Assembly: GCF_014203705.1 (NCBI RefSeq)
Contig: NZ_JACHJR010000001.1
Location: 4,774,001-4,838,000, forward strand
Reading direction: 5' to 3'
DNA length: 64,000 nt
Source of the DNA: Kitasatospora gansuensis
Lineage (GTDB): Bacteria > Actinomycetota > Actinomycetes > Streptomycetales > Streptomycetaceae
Every line of letters begins with the position of its first letter. Positions within the stretch are counted from its first letter, which is position 1. Position numbers and translations under genes: made by a program. Below are positions 34,775 through 43,075 of this stretch, piece by piece. A model generated the notes under the pieces. The model saw only the letters and a list, made by a program, of their open reading frames with translations, did not search any database and was not told where the DNA came from.

Positions 34775-36277
34775 ATGTCCTACAACGCCGCAGGCGTACC
34801 CGAGAAGTTCGCGATGCTCGGACTGACCTACGACGATGTCCTGCTGCTGCCCGGTGCCTCCGAGGTGCTCCCGAACCAGGTGGACACCTCCTCCCGGGTC
34901 TCCCGCAACGTCCGCGTGAACATCCCGCTGCTCTCGGCCGCGATGGACAAGGTGACCGAGTCCCGGATGGCGATCGCGATGGCCCGGCAGGGCGGCGTCG
35001 GCGTGCTGCACCGCAACCTCTCGATCGAGGACCAGGCCAACCAGGTCGACCTGGTCAAGCGCTCCGAGTCCGGCATGGTGACCGACCCGATCACGGTCGG
35101 CCCGGAGACCACGCTGGGCGACGCGGACGCGCTCTGTGCGAAGTTCCGGATCTCCGGCGTGCCGATCGCGGACGAGGCGGGCAAGCTGCTCGGCATCGTC
35201 ACCAACCGCGACATGGCCTTCGAGTCGGACCGCAACCGCAAGGTCCGCGAGATCATGACCCCGATGCCGCTGATCACCGGCAAGGTCGGCATCTCCGGCG
35301 AGGACGCGATGGCGCTGCTCCGCCGTCACAAGATCGAGAAGCTCCCGCTGGTCGACGACGAGGGCCGGATCAAGGGCCTGATCACGGTCAAGGACTTCGT
35401 CAAGGCCGAGAAGTACCCGAACGCCGCCAAGGACGCCGAGGGCCGCCTGCTGGTCGGTGCCGCCGTCGGCGCCTCCGCCGAGGCCTTCGACCGGGCCCAG
35501 GCCCTGGTCGCGGCGGGCGTGGACTTCCTGGTGGTGGACACCTCGCACGGCCACAGCCACAACGCGCTGTCCTGGATCGCCAAGATCAAGGCGGCCGTGG
35601 CGGTCGACGTGGTCGGCGGCAACGTGGCCACCCGGGACGGCGCCCAGGCACTGATCGACGCGGGCGTGGACGGCGTGAAGGTCGGCGTCGGCCCGGGCTC
35701 GATCTGCACCACCCGCGTGGTGGCCGGCATCGGCGTCCCGCAGGTGACGGCGATCTACGAGGCCGCGGTGGCCTGCCAGGCGGCCGGCGTGCCGGTGATC
35801 GGTGACGGCGGCCTGCAGTACTCCGGCGACATCGGCAAGGCGCTGGCCGCCGGTGCCGACACCGTGATGCTCGGTTCGCTGCTGGCGGGCTGCGAGGAGT
35901 CGCCGGGTGAGCTGATGTTCATCAACGGCAAGCAGTTCAAGTCGTACCGGGGCATGGGCTCGCTGGGCGCCATGCAGTCGCGCGGCCAGGGCCGCTCGTA
36001 CTCCAAGGACCGCTACTTCCAGGCCGAGGTCTCCTCGGACGACAAGCTGGTGCCCGAGGGCATCGAGGGCCAGGTGCCGTACCGCGGCCCGCTGTCGGCG
36101 GTGCTGCACCAGCTGGTCGGCGGTCTGCGGCAGACCATGGGCTACGTCGGCGCGGCCACCGTCGCCGAGATGGAGTCCAAGGGCCGGTTCGTCCGGATCA
36201 CCTCGGCGGGGCTCAAGGAGAGCCACCCGCACGACATCCAGATGACGGTCGAGGCGCCGAACTACCACGGGCGCTAG
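34775..36277 (+). CDS. guaB: IMP dehydrogenase
   Basis: Oxidises IMP to XMP with NAD, the committed step to GMP. The 500 residues include an N-terminal barrel segment (FAMLGLTYDDVLLLPGASEV), two CBS domains (about 95-215), the active-site loop GPGSICTTRVV with catalytic Cys C311, and the flap region YRGMGSLGAM. The mobile-flap Arg-Tyr segment QVPYRGPL is also present. The open frame runs 81 bases upstream. A terminator-like hairpin (36302-36337) follows. guaB3 and guaA are also in the window. Confidence 0.97.
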   Translation: MSYNAAGVPEKFAMLGLTYDDVLLLPGASEVLPNQVDTSSRVSRNVRVNIPLLSAAMDKVTESRMAIAMARQGGVGVLHRNLSIEDQANQVDLVKRSESGMVTDPITVGPETTLGDADALCAKFRISGVPIADEAGKLLGIVTNRDMAFESDRNRKVREIMTPMPLITGKVGISGEDAMALLRRHKIEKLPLVDDEGRIKGLITVKDFVKAEKYPNAAKDAEGRLLVGAAVGASAEAFDRAQALVAAGVDFLVVDTSHGHSHNALSWIAKIKAAVAVDVVGGNVATRDGAQALIDAGVDGVKVGVGPGSICTTRVVAGIGVPQVTAIYEAAVACQAAGVPVIGDGGLQYSGDIGKALAAGADTVMLGSLLAGCEESPGELMFINGKQFKSYRGMGSLGAMQSRGQGRSYSKDRYFQAEVSSDDKLVPEGIEGQVPYRGPLSAVLHQLVGGLRQTMGYVGAATVAEMESKGRFVRITSAGLKESHPHDIQMTVEAPNYHGR

Positions 36278-36301
36278 ACACCTGCGTGAGCGGTTGACCA
36301 G

Positions 36302-36337
36302 GGGCGCGGGGACCGAGCGAATCGGTCGCCCGCGCCT
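36302..36337 (+). terminator. Terminator-like hairpin after guaB
   Basis: Arms 36302-36316 and 36321-36337 pair with one bulged base around a GCGAA loop. No T tract follows, so termination is uncertain. Confidence 0.5.
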
Positions 36338-36408
36338 CCGGCGTGTCCGCCCGGGCGAGAACGTGCGGGATACTTGGGGCGACCAGCAAGCAGCAGGAAG
36401 GGCTCGAA

Positions 36409-37533
36409 GTGACTGAGATCGAGATCGGGCGAGGCAAGCGCGGCCGCCGGGCGTACTCCTTCGACGACATCGCCGTCGTCCCCAGCCGCCGTACCCGCGA
36501 CCCGAAGGAGGTCTCGATCGCCTGGCAGATCGACGCCTACCGGTTCGAGCTGCCGTTCCTGGCGGCGCCGATGGACAGCGTGGTCTCGCCCGCGCAGGCG
36601 ATCGCGATCGGCCAGCTCGGCGGGCTCGGGGTGCTCAACCTGGAGGGTCTGTGGACCCGGTACGAGGACCCGCAGCCGCTGCTGGACGAGATCGCCACCA
36701 TCTCCGACGAGGCGCTGGCCACCCGCCGGCTGCAGGAGATCTACTCGGCGCCGATCGACCCGGAGCTGATCAAGCAGCGGATCAAGGAGGTGCGTGACTC
36801 CGGTGTGGTCACCGCCGCCGCGCTCTCGCCGCAGCGGACCGCCGAGTTCTCCAAGGCCGTGGTCGACGCGGGCGTGGACGTCTTCGTGATCCGGGGCACC
36901 ACGGTCTCCGCCGAGCACGTCTCGGGTGCGGCCGAGCCGCTGAACCTGAAGCAGTTCATCTACGAGCTGGACGTCCCGGTGATCGTCGGTGGCTGCGCCA
37001 CCTACACCGCCGCGCTGCACCTGATGCGGACCGGCGCCGCCGGTGTGCTGGTCGGCTTCGGCGGCGGCGCCGCGCACACCACCCGCAACGTGCTGGGCAT
37101 CCAGGTGCCGATGGCCACCGCCGTCGCCGATGTCGCGGCCGCCCGCCGGGACTACATGGACGAGTCCGGCGGCCGGTACGTGCACGTGATCGCGGACGGC
37201 GGGGTCGGCTACAGCGGCGACCTGGCCAAGGCGATCGCCTGTGGCGCGGACGCGGTGATGATCGGTGCCGCGCTGGCCCGTGGCACCGACGCCCCCGGCA
37301 AGGGCTTCCACTGGGGCATGGAGGCCGTGCACGAGGAGCTGCCGCGCGGAAAGCGGGTGAACCTCGGCACCGTGGGCAGCACGGCCGAGATCCTCACCGG
37401 TCCGTCGCACACCCCCGACGGCACCATGAACCTGTTCGGCGCGCTGCGCCGGGCGATGGCCACCACCGGCTACTCGGAGCTCAAGGAGTTCCAGCGCGTC
37501 GAGGTGACGGTCAACCCCGCGCAGCCCCGCTGA
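36409..37533 (+). CDS. guaB3: GuaB3 family IMP dehydrogenase-like protein
   Basis: IMPDH/GMP-reductase-like TIM barrel of 374 residues from GTG 36409, lacking CBS domains. It starts VTEIEIGRGKRGRRAYSFDD. The loop aligned with the IMPDH active site reads GFGGGAAHTTRNVLGI, so the catalytic Cys is replaced by H223. Normal IMPDH chemistry through a Cys adduct is therefore not expected. The nucleotide-binding IADGGVGYSGD and MEAVHEELPRG segments are conserved. It follows guaB with a hairpin between and ends at a perfect terminator. The true reaction in actinobacteria is not clear from sequence. Confidence 0.92.
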   Translation: MTEIEIGRGKRGRRAYSFDDIAVVPSRRTRDPKEVSIAWQIDAYRFELPFLAAPMDSVVSPAQAIAIGQLGGLGVLNLEGLWTRYEDPQPLLDEIATISDEALATRRLQEIYSAPIDPELIKQRIKEVRDSGVVTAAALSPQRTAEFSKAVVDAGVDVFVIRGTTVSAEHVSGAAEPLNLKQFIYELDVPVIVGGCATYTAALHLMRTGAAGVLVGFGGGAAHTTRNVLGIQVPMATAVADVAAARRDYMDESGGRYVHVIADGGVGYSGDLAKAIACGADAVMIGAALARGTDAPGKGFHWGMEAVHEELPRGKRVNLGTVGSTAEILTGPSHTPDGTMNLFGALRRAMATTGYSELKEFQRVEVTVNPAQPR

Positions 37534-37541
37534 CGCCGGGT

Positions 37542-37589
37542 CACATGCCGAAGGCCCCCGCTGCGTGCAGCGGGGGCCTTCGGCATGTG
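37542..37589. terminator. Perfect bidirectional terminator
   Basis: A perfect 22-bp stem (37542-37563 with 37568-37589) with loop CGTG lies between guaB3 and the convergent membrane-protein gene. It serves both strands. Confidence 0.85.
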
Positions 37590-37592
37590 CGG

Positions 37593-38066
37593 TCAGGACG
37601 AGGCGAACTTGGCGGTGTAGGTGTAGCCGAAGTACACCGCGATGCCGTAGAACAGCAGGTCCATGAAGTCACGGGCGGACTTCCAGACCTCGAAGGTGAG
37701 GTCCAGCTGGCTGGTCAGCAGGTCGACGACGGAGAGACCGGTCTCCTCGTGGCCGAACAGCGCCGTGGTGAACAGCTGACCGAAGAACAGGCCGAAGACG
37801 GTCAGCACCGCGCTGACCACCGGCAGCACCGGGTTCCGGCCGCCGAGCCTGCCCAGCGTGAAGGTGACGGCGGCGGCGATGCCGATCACGGCCCAGCCGA
37901 TCTCGCGCTCGATGGCCTTGGCGATGAAGCCGTACGCCAGACCGGCGACGATCGCGGCGCCGACGGCGGCGAGGACGGCGATGCCCGCTGCCTTCGGGGC
38001 CTCCGGGGCCGGGGCGGGGGCTACCGGCGGTGCGGGGAGGGCGGGGCCGGGCAGGTCGGTGCTCAT
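37593..38066 (-). CDS. Putative four-helix membrane protein, unknown function
   Basis: 157 residues. A Pro/Ala-rich N terminus of about 25 residues precedes four hydrophobic segments, near residues 27-50, 56-76, 80-103 and 132-153. The loop between segments three and four carries FGHEETGLSVVDLLTSQLDL. No family was recognised. The gene converges on guaB3 across a shared terminator and diverges from a receptor kinase gene, with which it may or may not be related. GGGAACC at the start region is a weak ribosome-binding site. Confidence 0.75.
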   Translation of the reverse strand: MSTDLPGPALPAPPVAPAPAPEAPKAAGIAVLAAVGAAIVAGLAYGFIAKAIEREIGWAVIGIAAAVTFTLGRLGGRNPVLPVVSAVLTVFGLFFGQLFTTALFGHEETGLSVVDLLTSQLDLTFEVWKSARDFMDLLFYGIAVYFGYTYTAKFASS

Positions 38067-38252
38067 GATGGGGGTTCCCTGGGGAGAAGAAGTGAACGAC
38101 GGCGAACGCTAGCAGCGTCGAAGTGGCCGGGAACAGTCATTTCCGATCACGGGTCGAGTACGAACTCCGTTCTGTCCGGGGGTGGCTGACGCGCGGTCGG
38201 GGTGACACGACATGATGGGGGCTTGGCCGACCGCACTATGGGGGACGTGGCG

Positions 38253-39800
38253 ATGACCGAGACCGGCGGACGTCTGTTGGGCGGGCGTTACCGGCTGACC
38301 GGGGTGCTGGGGCGCGGTGGCATGGGCACCGTCTGGCGGGCCGAGGACGAGATGCTCGGCCGGACGGTCGCGGTCAAGGAACTCCGGATGCACGACGGCG
38401 TCGACGAGCAGGACCGCCACCGTCTGGTGGTCCGGACCCTGCGCGAGGCCAAGGCGACCGCCCGGATCAGGCACACGGCGGCGGTGACGGTCTTCGACGT
38501 GGTCGAGGAGGACGACCGGCCGTGGATCGTGATGGAGCTGGTCGGCGGCCGCTCGTTGGCCGAGGTGATCAAGGAGGACGGCCCGCTGTCGCCGGTCCGG
38601 GCCGCCGAGATCGCCCTCGAGGTGCTCGGAGTGCTGTGCGAGGCCCACGAGTTGGGCATCCTGCACCGGGACGTGAAGCCGTCCAACGTGCTGATCGGGG
38701 ACGACGGCCGGGTGGTGTTGACCGACTTCGGCATCGCCAGCGTGGAGGGCGACACCTCGGTCACCTCCACCGGCATGCTGGTCGGCGCGCCCTCGTACAT
38801 CTCGCCGGAGCGGGCCCGGGGCCAGAAGCCCGGACCGCCGGCCGACCTGTGGTCGCTGGGCGGCACGCTGTACGCGATGGTCGAGGGCCGGCCCCCGTAC
38901 GACCGGGGCTCCGCGCTGGCCACCCTGACGGCCGTGATGACCGAGCCGCTGACGCCGCCGGTGAACGCCGGGCGGCTGCTGGCGCCGCTGATCGAAGGAC
39001 TGCTGGAGAAGGACCCGTCGCTGCGGGTGGACGCGGCGGCGGCCCGGCCGCTGCTGCGCCGGGTGATGGCCGAGGGCACCGTGCGGGCGGAGTCGACCAC
39101 CGAGGTGGCCGCGATACCGGCGGCGGCGCCGTCCCGGCGGACGCTGCTGACGGTGGCGGCGGTACTGGTGGTCGCCGTGCTGGTGGCGGGGGTGCTGATG
39201 ATGTGGCAGCCGTGGAAGAAGAAGGCGGCGGCGGGCTCGGCGGACGCCGCGAAGTCGCCCGCGGCCAGCGCCCCGGCCGTGCCCGGCCCGGCGGCTTCGA
39301 GCCCGGCGGCCAGTCCGGCGGCGTCGACGGCTCCGTCCCCGAGTCCCACGCCGACGCCGCAGCTGACGGGCTATCGGGAGGTGCGTGGCGCCCAGGGCTT
39401 CACGATCAAGCTGCCGGACTGGCTCAAGGAGGACGGGGTCCGCAACAACGGCAGCCAGTACGTCTACCGGGGCAACGGCAGCACGATGATCGTGGACTGG
39501 ACGGACGCCCCGGGGTCGAGCGCGCTGAAGGAGTGGCAGGAGCGCGACCGGGAGGGCAAGTTCTCCGGTTACAAGAGCCTGGGCACCCGGCAGGTCAGCT
39601 ACCGCTCCTGGACCAATGCGGCCGACTGGGAGTGGACGTACGACAAGGACGGCACCCGGTTGCACGCGCTCAACCGCGCCGTGGTGACCGGCAAGTACGG
39701 CTACGCGATCTACTGGACCAGCCCGGACGCGACCTGGACGTCGGCCGACCTGGTGCAGGCCCGGCAGGTGTCCTTCGACAGCTTCCAGCCCGCGCCGTAG
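38253..39800 (+). CDS. Receptor Ser/Thr protein kinase (paralogue 1)
   Basis: PknB-type membrane kinase of 515 residues from ATG 38253; in-frame starts at 38202 and 38238 are possible, but GGGGACG gives 38253 the best ribosome-binding site. The kinase domain (about 1-270) has the Gly loop LGRGGMGTVW, K42 in VAVKEL, catalytic D140 in HRDVKPSN and DFG in LTDFGIAS, so it should be active. One transmembrane segment (about 296-319) leads to a Ser/Ala/Pro linker and an extracellular domain (about 372-515) similar in layout to that of the kinase at 41442. The convergent PH/SHOCT-like gene starts two bases from its stop on the opposite strand. Confidence 0.93.
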   Translation: MTETGGRLLGGRYRLTGVLGRGGMGTVWRAEDEMLGRTVAVKELRMHDGVDEQDRHRLVVRTLREAKATARIRHTAAVTVFDVVEEDDRPWIVMELVGGRSLAEVIKEDGPLSPVRAAEIALEVLGVLCEAHELGILHRDVKPSNVLIGDDGRVVLTDFGIASVEGDTSVTSTGMLVGAPSYISPERARGQKPGPPADLWSLGGTLYAMVEGRPPYDRGSALATLTAVMTEPLTPPVNAGRLLAPLIEGLLEKDPSLRVDAAAARPLLRRVMAEGTVRAESTTEVAAIPAAAPSRRTLLTVAAVLVVAVLVAGVLMMWQPWKKKAAAGSADAAKSPAASAPAVPGPAASSPAASPAASTAPSPSPTPTPQLTGYREVRGAQGFTIKLPDWLKEDGVRNNGSQYVYRGNGSTMIVDWTDAPGSSALKEWQERDREGKFSGYKSLGTRQVSYRSWTNAADWEWTYDKDGTRLHALNRAVVTGKYGYAIYWTSPDATWTSADLVQARQVSFDSFQPAP

Positions 39801-39801
39801 C

Positions 39802-40311
39802 TCAGCCCTGGAGCAGCCTGGTCTTGGCGAGGGCGAACTCCGCGTCGGTGAGGGCGCCCGCGGTGTGCAGGGCGGCGAGCCGCTCCAGCTGGTCGAGCAG
39901 GTCGGCGGCGGGGGCCGCCGGGGCGCGGTGGCGGTCGCGGGCGGTCCGGGCGGTGCCGCGGAGCTGTTCGGCGAAGAACTCGGCCTTGTCGACCTCCTCG
40001 AAGCGGTGGGCGCCGGTGAGGGCGACCACCTTGAGGATCTCGCCGTTCAGGCGGCTCCTGGTGACGGTCACGTCGGTGACGCCCTCCAGCGGAACCGGCA
40101 GCGGGGGCTTCCCGTCCTTCAGGAAGACCAGGCGGTGGGTGGTGAGGACCAGTGCGCCCTTGCGGAAGTGGTCGGGGTGGCGGCCGGCCGTGGCGGCGAC
40201 CGGCAGTTCGTCGGGCCGGGCGGCCTGCTGCACCGAGTGCAGGGCCGAGCTCTTGTTGCTGTCGCTGCCCAGGGCGTCGAAGGCCACGTCGATCAGATCG
40301 GTCCAGTCCAT
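39802..40311 (-). CDS. PH-like plus SHOCT domain protein
   Basis: 169-residue cytosolic protein. Residues about 45-115 (RKGALVLTTHRLVFLKDGKP, ILKVVALTGAHRFEEVDKAEFF) look like a bacterial pleckstrin-homology-like domain, and the C-terminal 30 residues (DLLDQLERLAALHTAGALTD onward) fit the SHOCT motif. Both calls are by eye. It is transcribed against the flanking kinases, converging on kinase 1 and diverging from the pseudokinase with 50 bases between. A regulatory link to the kinases is possible but unproven. Confidence 0.75.
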   Translation of the reverse strand: MDWTDLIDVAFDALGSDSNKSSALHSVQQAARPDELPVAATAGRHPDHFRKGALVLTTHRLVFLKDGKPPLPVPLEGVTDVTVTRSRLNGEILKVVALTGAHRFEEVDKAEFFAEQLRGTARTARDRHRAPAAPAADLLDQLERLAALHTAGALTDAEFALAKTRLLQG

Positions 40312-40361
40312 GCTTTCGAGGGTAGCCCGCGTACTGTGACACCCCTAGGGAGGGACGACGC

Positions 40362-41387
40362 ATGCTGGCCCCGGGGCAGGTGGTGGGCGGGCGGTACCGG
40401 GTGACGGACCGTCCGATCGGTGCTGCGGTGCGGGTGGTGGAGCTGCACAGCGGGGAGCAGACCCGGCTGGCCGCGCTCGACCTGCCGGAGCTGCTGAACC
40501 AGGACGACTGGGACGCCGAGCCGTGGACCGGGCTGGCCGAGCGGCTGGCGGCCGGTCTCGCGACGGTGCCGGCGCATCCGCGGCTGCTGCGGGGTTTCGG
40601 GGCGTTCGTCGAGGGGCGGCGGCTCTGGGTGGCCGAGGAGCTGCCCGCCGGGGTGCCGCTGGCGGAGCTGGCCGAGCGGCCGTGGTCGCCTTACCGGGTG
40701 GCGGAGTTGGCGGCGGACCTGGCGGGTGCGCTGGGCGCGCTGCACCGGGCCGGGCTGGTGCACGGGAACGTCTCGATGGAGTCGGTGCTGGTCGGTGAGG
40801 ACGGCGCGGCGCTGCTCGGCGGGCTGCTGGCCGGGGCGGCGGAGGAGGGGTACTGCGCCGCGCTGGGCGGTCCGGTGCCACGCCGGGTGTACGAGGCGCG
40901 GGCGGTGCTGCTCGGGGTGCGGGCCGAACGGTGGGCGCCGGTCGGCGGGGCGGCCGGGGACGGCTGGGCGCTCGGGGTGCTGATGTACCGGCTGCTGACC
41001 GGTCACCCGCCGTACCCGGAGCGGGAGTTGGGGGAGCTGCTGGCGGCGGTCCGGGACGGGCGGTCGGCTCCGGCGGACGGCTGCGGTCCGCTCCGTCCGG
41101 TGGTGGAGGGGCTGCTGGCCGGCGGTCTGACGCTGGGACAGCTGCGGTCCTGGCTGGCCGCGTTCCTGGCCGCGGCGCCGGAGCCGTTCGAGCGGGTCAC
41201 CCCGTTGCTGCCGGTGGTGCGGCCGCGCGGTCCGGTGGTGCGCAGGCCGCGGGCGAAGACCCCGGTGGTGACGGCGGGTCGGGCCGGACGGCGGGTCAGC
41301 CCGTTGCTGCTGGGGCCGTTGCTGGTCGGCGGGGTGCTGGTGCTGCTGGCAGCGGCCCTGGCGGCGGTGGTCGCGTTCGGGGGCTGA
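40362..41387 (+). CDS. Membrane-anchored Ser/Thr pseudokinase
   Basis: 341-residue protein with the overall shape of a PknB-type kinase but without catalytic residues. Where the active paralogues have VAVKEL it has LAALDL (no Lys), HRDVKPxN is HGNVSMESV (H134-G135-N136, no catalytic Asp), and DFG is replaced by GGL in ALLGGLLAG. The Gly loop is also degenerate. The C-lobe GDGWALGVLMYRLLTGHPPYPE is intact. A single transmembrane segment at the extreme C terminus (about 310-338) has almost no extracellular part. AGGGAGGGAC precedes the ATG. It sits directly upstream of kinase 2, 54 bases away, and may be a scaffold or allosteric partner. Confidence 0.85.
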   Translation: MLAPGQVVGGRYRVTDRPIGAAVRVVELHSGEQTRLAALDLPELLNQDDWDAEPWTGLAERLAAGLATVPAHPRLLRGFGAFVEGRRLWVAEELPAGVPLAELAERPWSPYRVAELAADLAGALGALHRAGLVHGNVSMESVLVGEDGAALLGGLLAGAAEEGYCAALGGPVPRRVYEARAVLLGVRAERWAPVGGAAGDGWALGVLMYRLLTGHPPYPERELGELLAAVRDGRSAPADGCGPLRPVVEGLLAGGLTLGQLRSWLAAFLAAAPEPFERVTPLLPVVRPRGPVVRRPRAKTPVVTAGRAGRRVSPLLLGPLLVGGVLVLLAAALAAVVAFGG

Positions 41388-41441
41388 TCTAACCTGTGCA
41401 GGGAACGTGATTCGAACGCCTGGTACGGGGGAGCAGCCACT

Positions 41442-43004
41442 GTGGACGCAGGGGAGGGTCAGCGGCTGCTGGCCGGCAGATACGCGCTGGGCGAGCGGCT
41501 CGGCCGGGGCGGGATGGGCACGGTCTGGCAGGCCAGGGACGAGCTCCTGGACCGCGAGGTGGCGGTCAAGGAACTGACGGTCAGCCACCTGCCGGAGGAG
41601 GAACTGGAGATCCTCCAGTCCCGGATGAAGCGCGAGGCCAGAGCCGCCGCCCGGATCAAGCACCCCGGCGTGATCACCATCCACGACGTGCTGGAGCAGG
41701 ACGGCCGGCCGTGGATCGTGATGGAGCTGATCGACGGCCGTTCGCTGGCCGATGTGATCAGCCAGGACGGCACCCTGACGCCCCGGGAGGCGGCCGGGGT
41801 CGGCACCCAGGTGCTGGCCGCGCTGCACCGGGGACACCAACTCGGCGTGCTGCACCGGGATGTGAAGCCCGCCAACGTCCTGCTGGAGCACGGCACCGGA
41901 CGGGTGGTGCTGCTGGACTTCGGGATCGCCACCTTCGAGGGCTCGACCGAGCTGACCAGGCCGGGGGACCTGGTCGGATCGCCGGACTACCTGGCGCCGG
42001 AGCGGGCCCAGGGCGAGCGTCCCGGACCGGCCTCGGACCTGTGGGGTCTGGGCGCGACGCTGTACGCGGCGGTGGAGGGCGAGTCGCCGTTCAAGCGCAG
42101 CTCGCCGATCACCACGCTGGCCGCCGTGGTCGGGGAGCCGCTGCCGGAGCCGCGCCGGGCGGGTGCGCTCGGCCCGGTGCTGGCGGCGCTGATGGCCAAG
42201 GACCCGGCCGACCGGCCCGGTGCCGACCAGGCGCTGCGGATGCTGGCGGAGGTGACGGCCGGTCACACCCTGGAGATCAAGGCCGCGCCCGCGCCCCGGC
42301 CGCAGGTGGAGCCGACCCAGTCCGTCCCGGTGGTGGACCGGTCCGGGCCGGACGGACCGGACGGGTCGAACGGGCCGGTGGCCGCGCCGGAGCCGCCGAC
42401 CGCGCGGCTGACCCGCCGTCGGTTCTGGCCCCGGGTGCTGGTGGCCGGGGTGGTCACCGCGCTGCTGGCCGGGGGCGCCACGTACGCGATGACCGGCAAG
42501 TCGTCCGAGGACCCGAACCCGCCGGTGTCGCAGAGCTCGCCCGCGCCGATGCCGGCTCCGAAGGGCTACCGCTGGACGGACGACCCGGGTGGGTTCCGCT
42601 TCCTGCTGCCGACCGAGGGCGGCACCTGGGTGCGGTCGGTGGAGAACACCCAGATCTACTACTCGCCGGACAACCGGCAGCGCTACCTGCAGTTCGCGGT
42701 GGCGGTCGGGCAGCCGCTGGAGCCGATCGCGCACTTCCGGGAGCTGGAGACCACGGTCAAGTCCGGCAAGGACTACCGGCAGGTGGCTTTGACCAAGGTG
42801 GACGTGAACGGGGCCGAGGGCGCGGTCTGGGAGTTCACCTACACCAAGGACGGCATCCGACGGCACGTCAAGGACGTGGAGTTCCGGGACGCCAAGGGCA
42901 CCTCGTACACCCTGCTGGTGGCCACGCCCGACAACGACAAGGACTGGGTCGTCGGGCAGCGGATCCTGACCACGGTACTGAACGAGTTCGTCCCGACCAG
43001 ATAA
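41442..43004 (+). CDS. Receptor Ser/Thr protein kinase (paralogue 2)
   Basis: 520-residue PknB-type kinase from GTG 41442 with GGGGGAG upstream. It has LGRGGMGTVW, K43 in VAVKEL, D140 in HRDVKPAN and LLDFGIAT, thus probably active. A transmembrane segment at about 327-350 is followed by a Pro/Ser linker and an extracellular domain of about 155 residues beginning KGYRWTDDPGGFRFLLP. This domain and that of kinase 1 share the order Gly-Phe strand, central WEFTY/WEWTY with KDG, and a C-terminal DW...F pattern, so both likely sense similar signals. Upstream neighbour is the pseudokinase. Confidence 0.93.
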   Translation: MDAGEGQRLLAGRYALGERLGRGGMGTVWQARDELLDREVAVKELTVSHLPEEELEILQSRMKREARAAARIKHPGVITIHDVLEQDGRPWIVMELIDGRSLADVISQDGTLTPREAAGVGTQVLAALHRGHQLGVLHRDVKPANVLLEHGTGRVVLLDFGIATFEGSTELTRPGDLVGSPDYLAPERAQGERPGPASDLWGLGATLYAAVEGESPFKRSSPITTLAAVVGEPLPEPRRAGALGPVLAALMAKDPADRPGADQALRMLAEVTAGHTLEIKAAPAPRPQVEPTQSVPVVDRSGPDGPDGSNGPVAAPEPPTARLTRRRFWPRVLVAGVVTALLAGGATYAMTGKSSEDPNPPVSQSSPAPMPAPKGYRWTDDPGGFRFLLPTEGGTWVRSVENTQIYYSPDNRQRYLQFAVAVGQPLEPIAHFRELETTVKSGKDYRQVALTKVDVNGAEGAVWEFTYTKDGIRRHVKDVEFRDAKGTSYTLLVATPDNDKDWVVGQRILTTVLNEFVPTR

Positions 43005-43075
43005 AGATCGGCCACAGATACTTTTCTGTTACCGACGGGTACCGTTCGGGTCGTCGAGCGCCTAGGCTGCGCCCC

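Noticed and set aside
36300..36340. GGGGCGCGGGGACCGAGCG after guaB as a fifth copy of the palindromic repeat
   Set aside because: Only a few bases match the arm, the AACTGCGAC part and the CAGGCACTTTCGC core are missing; it is a separate hairpin.
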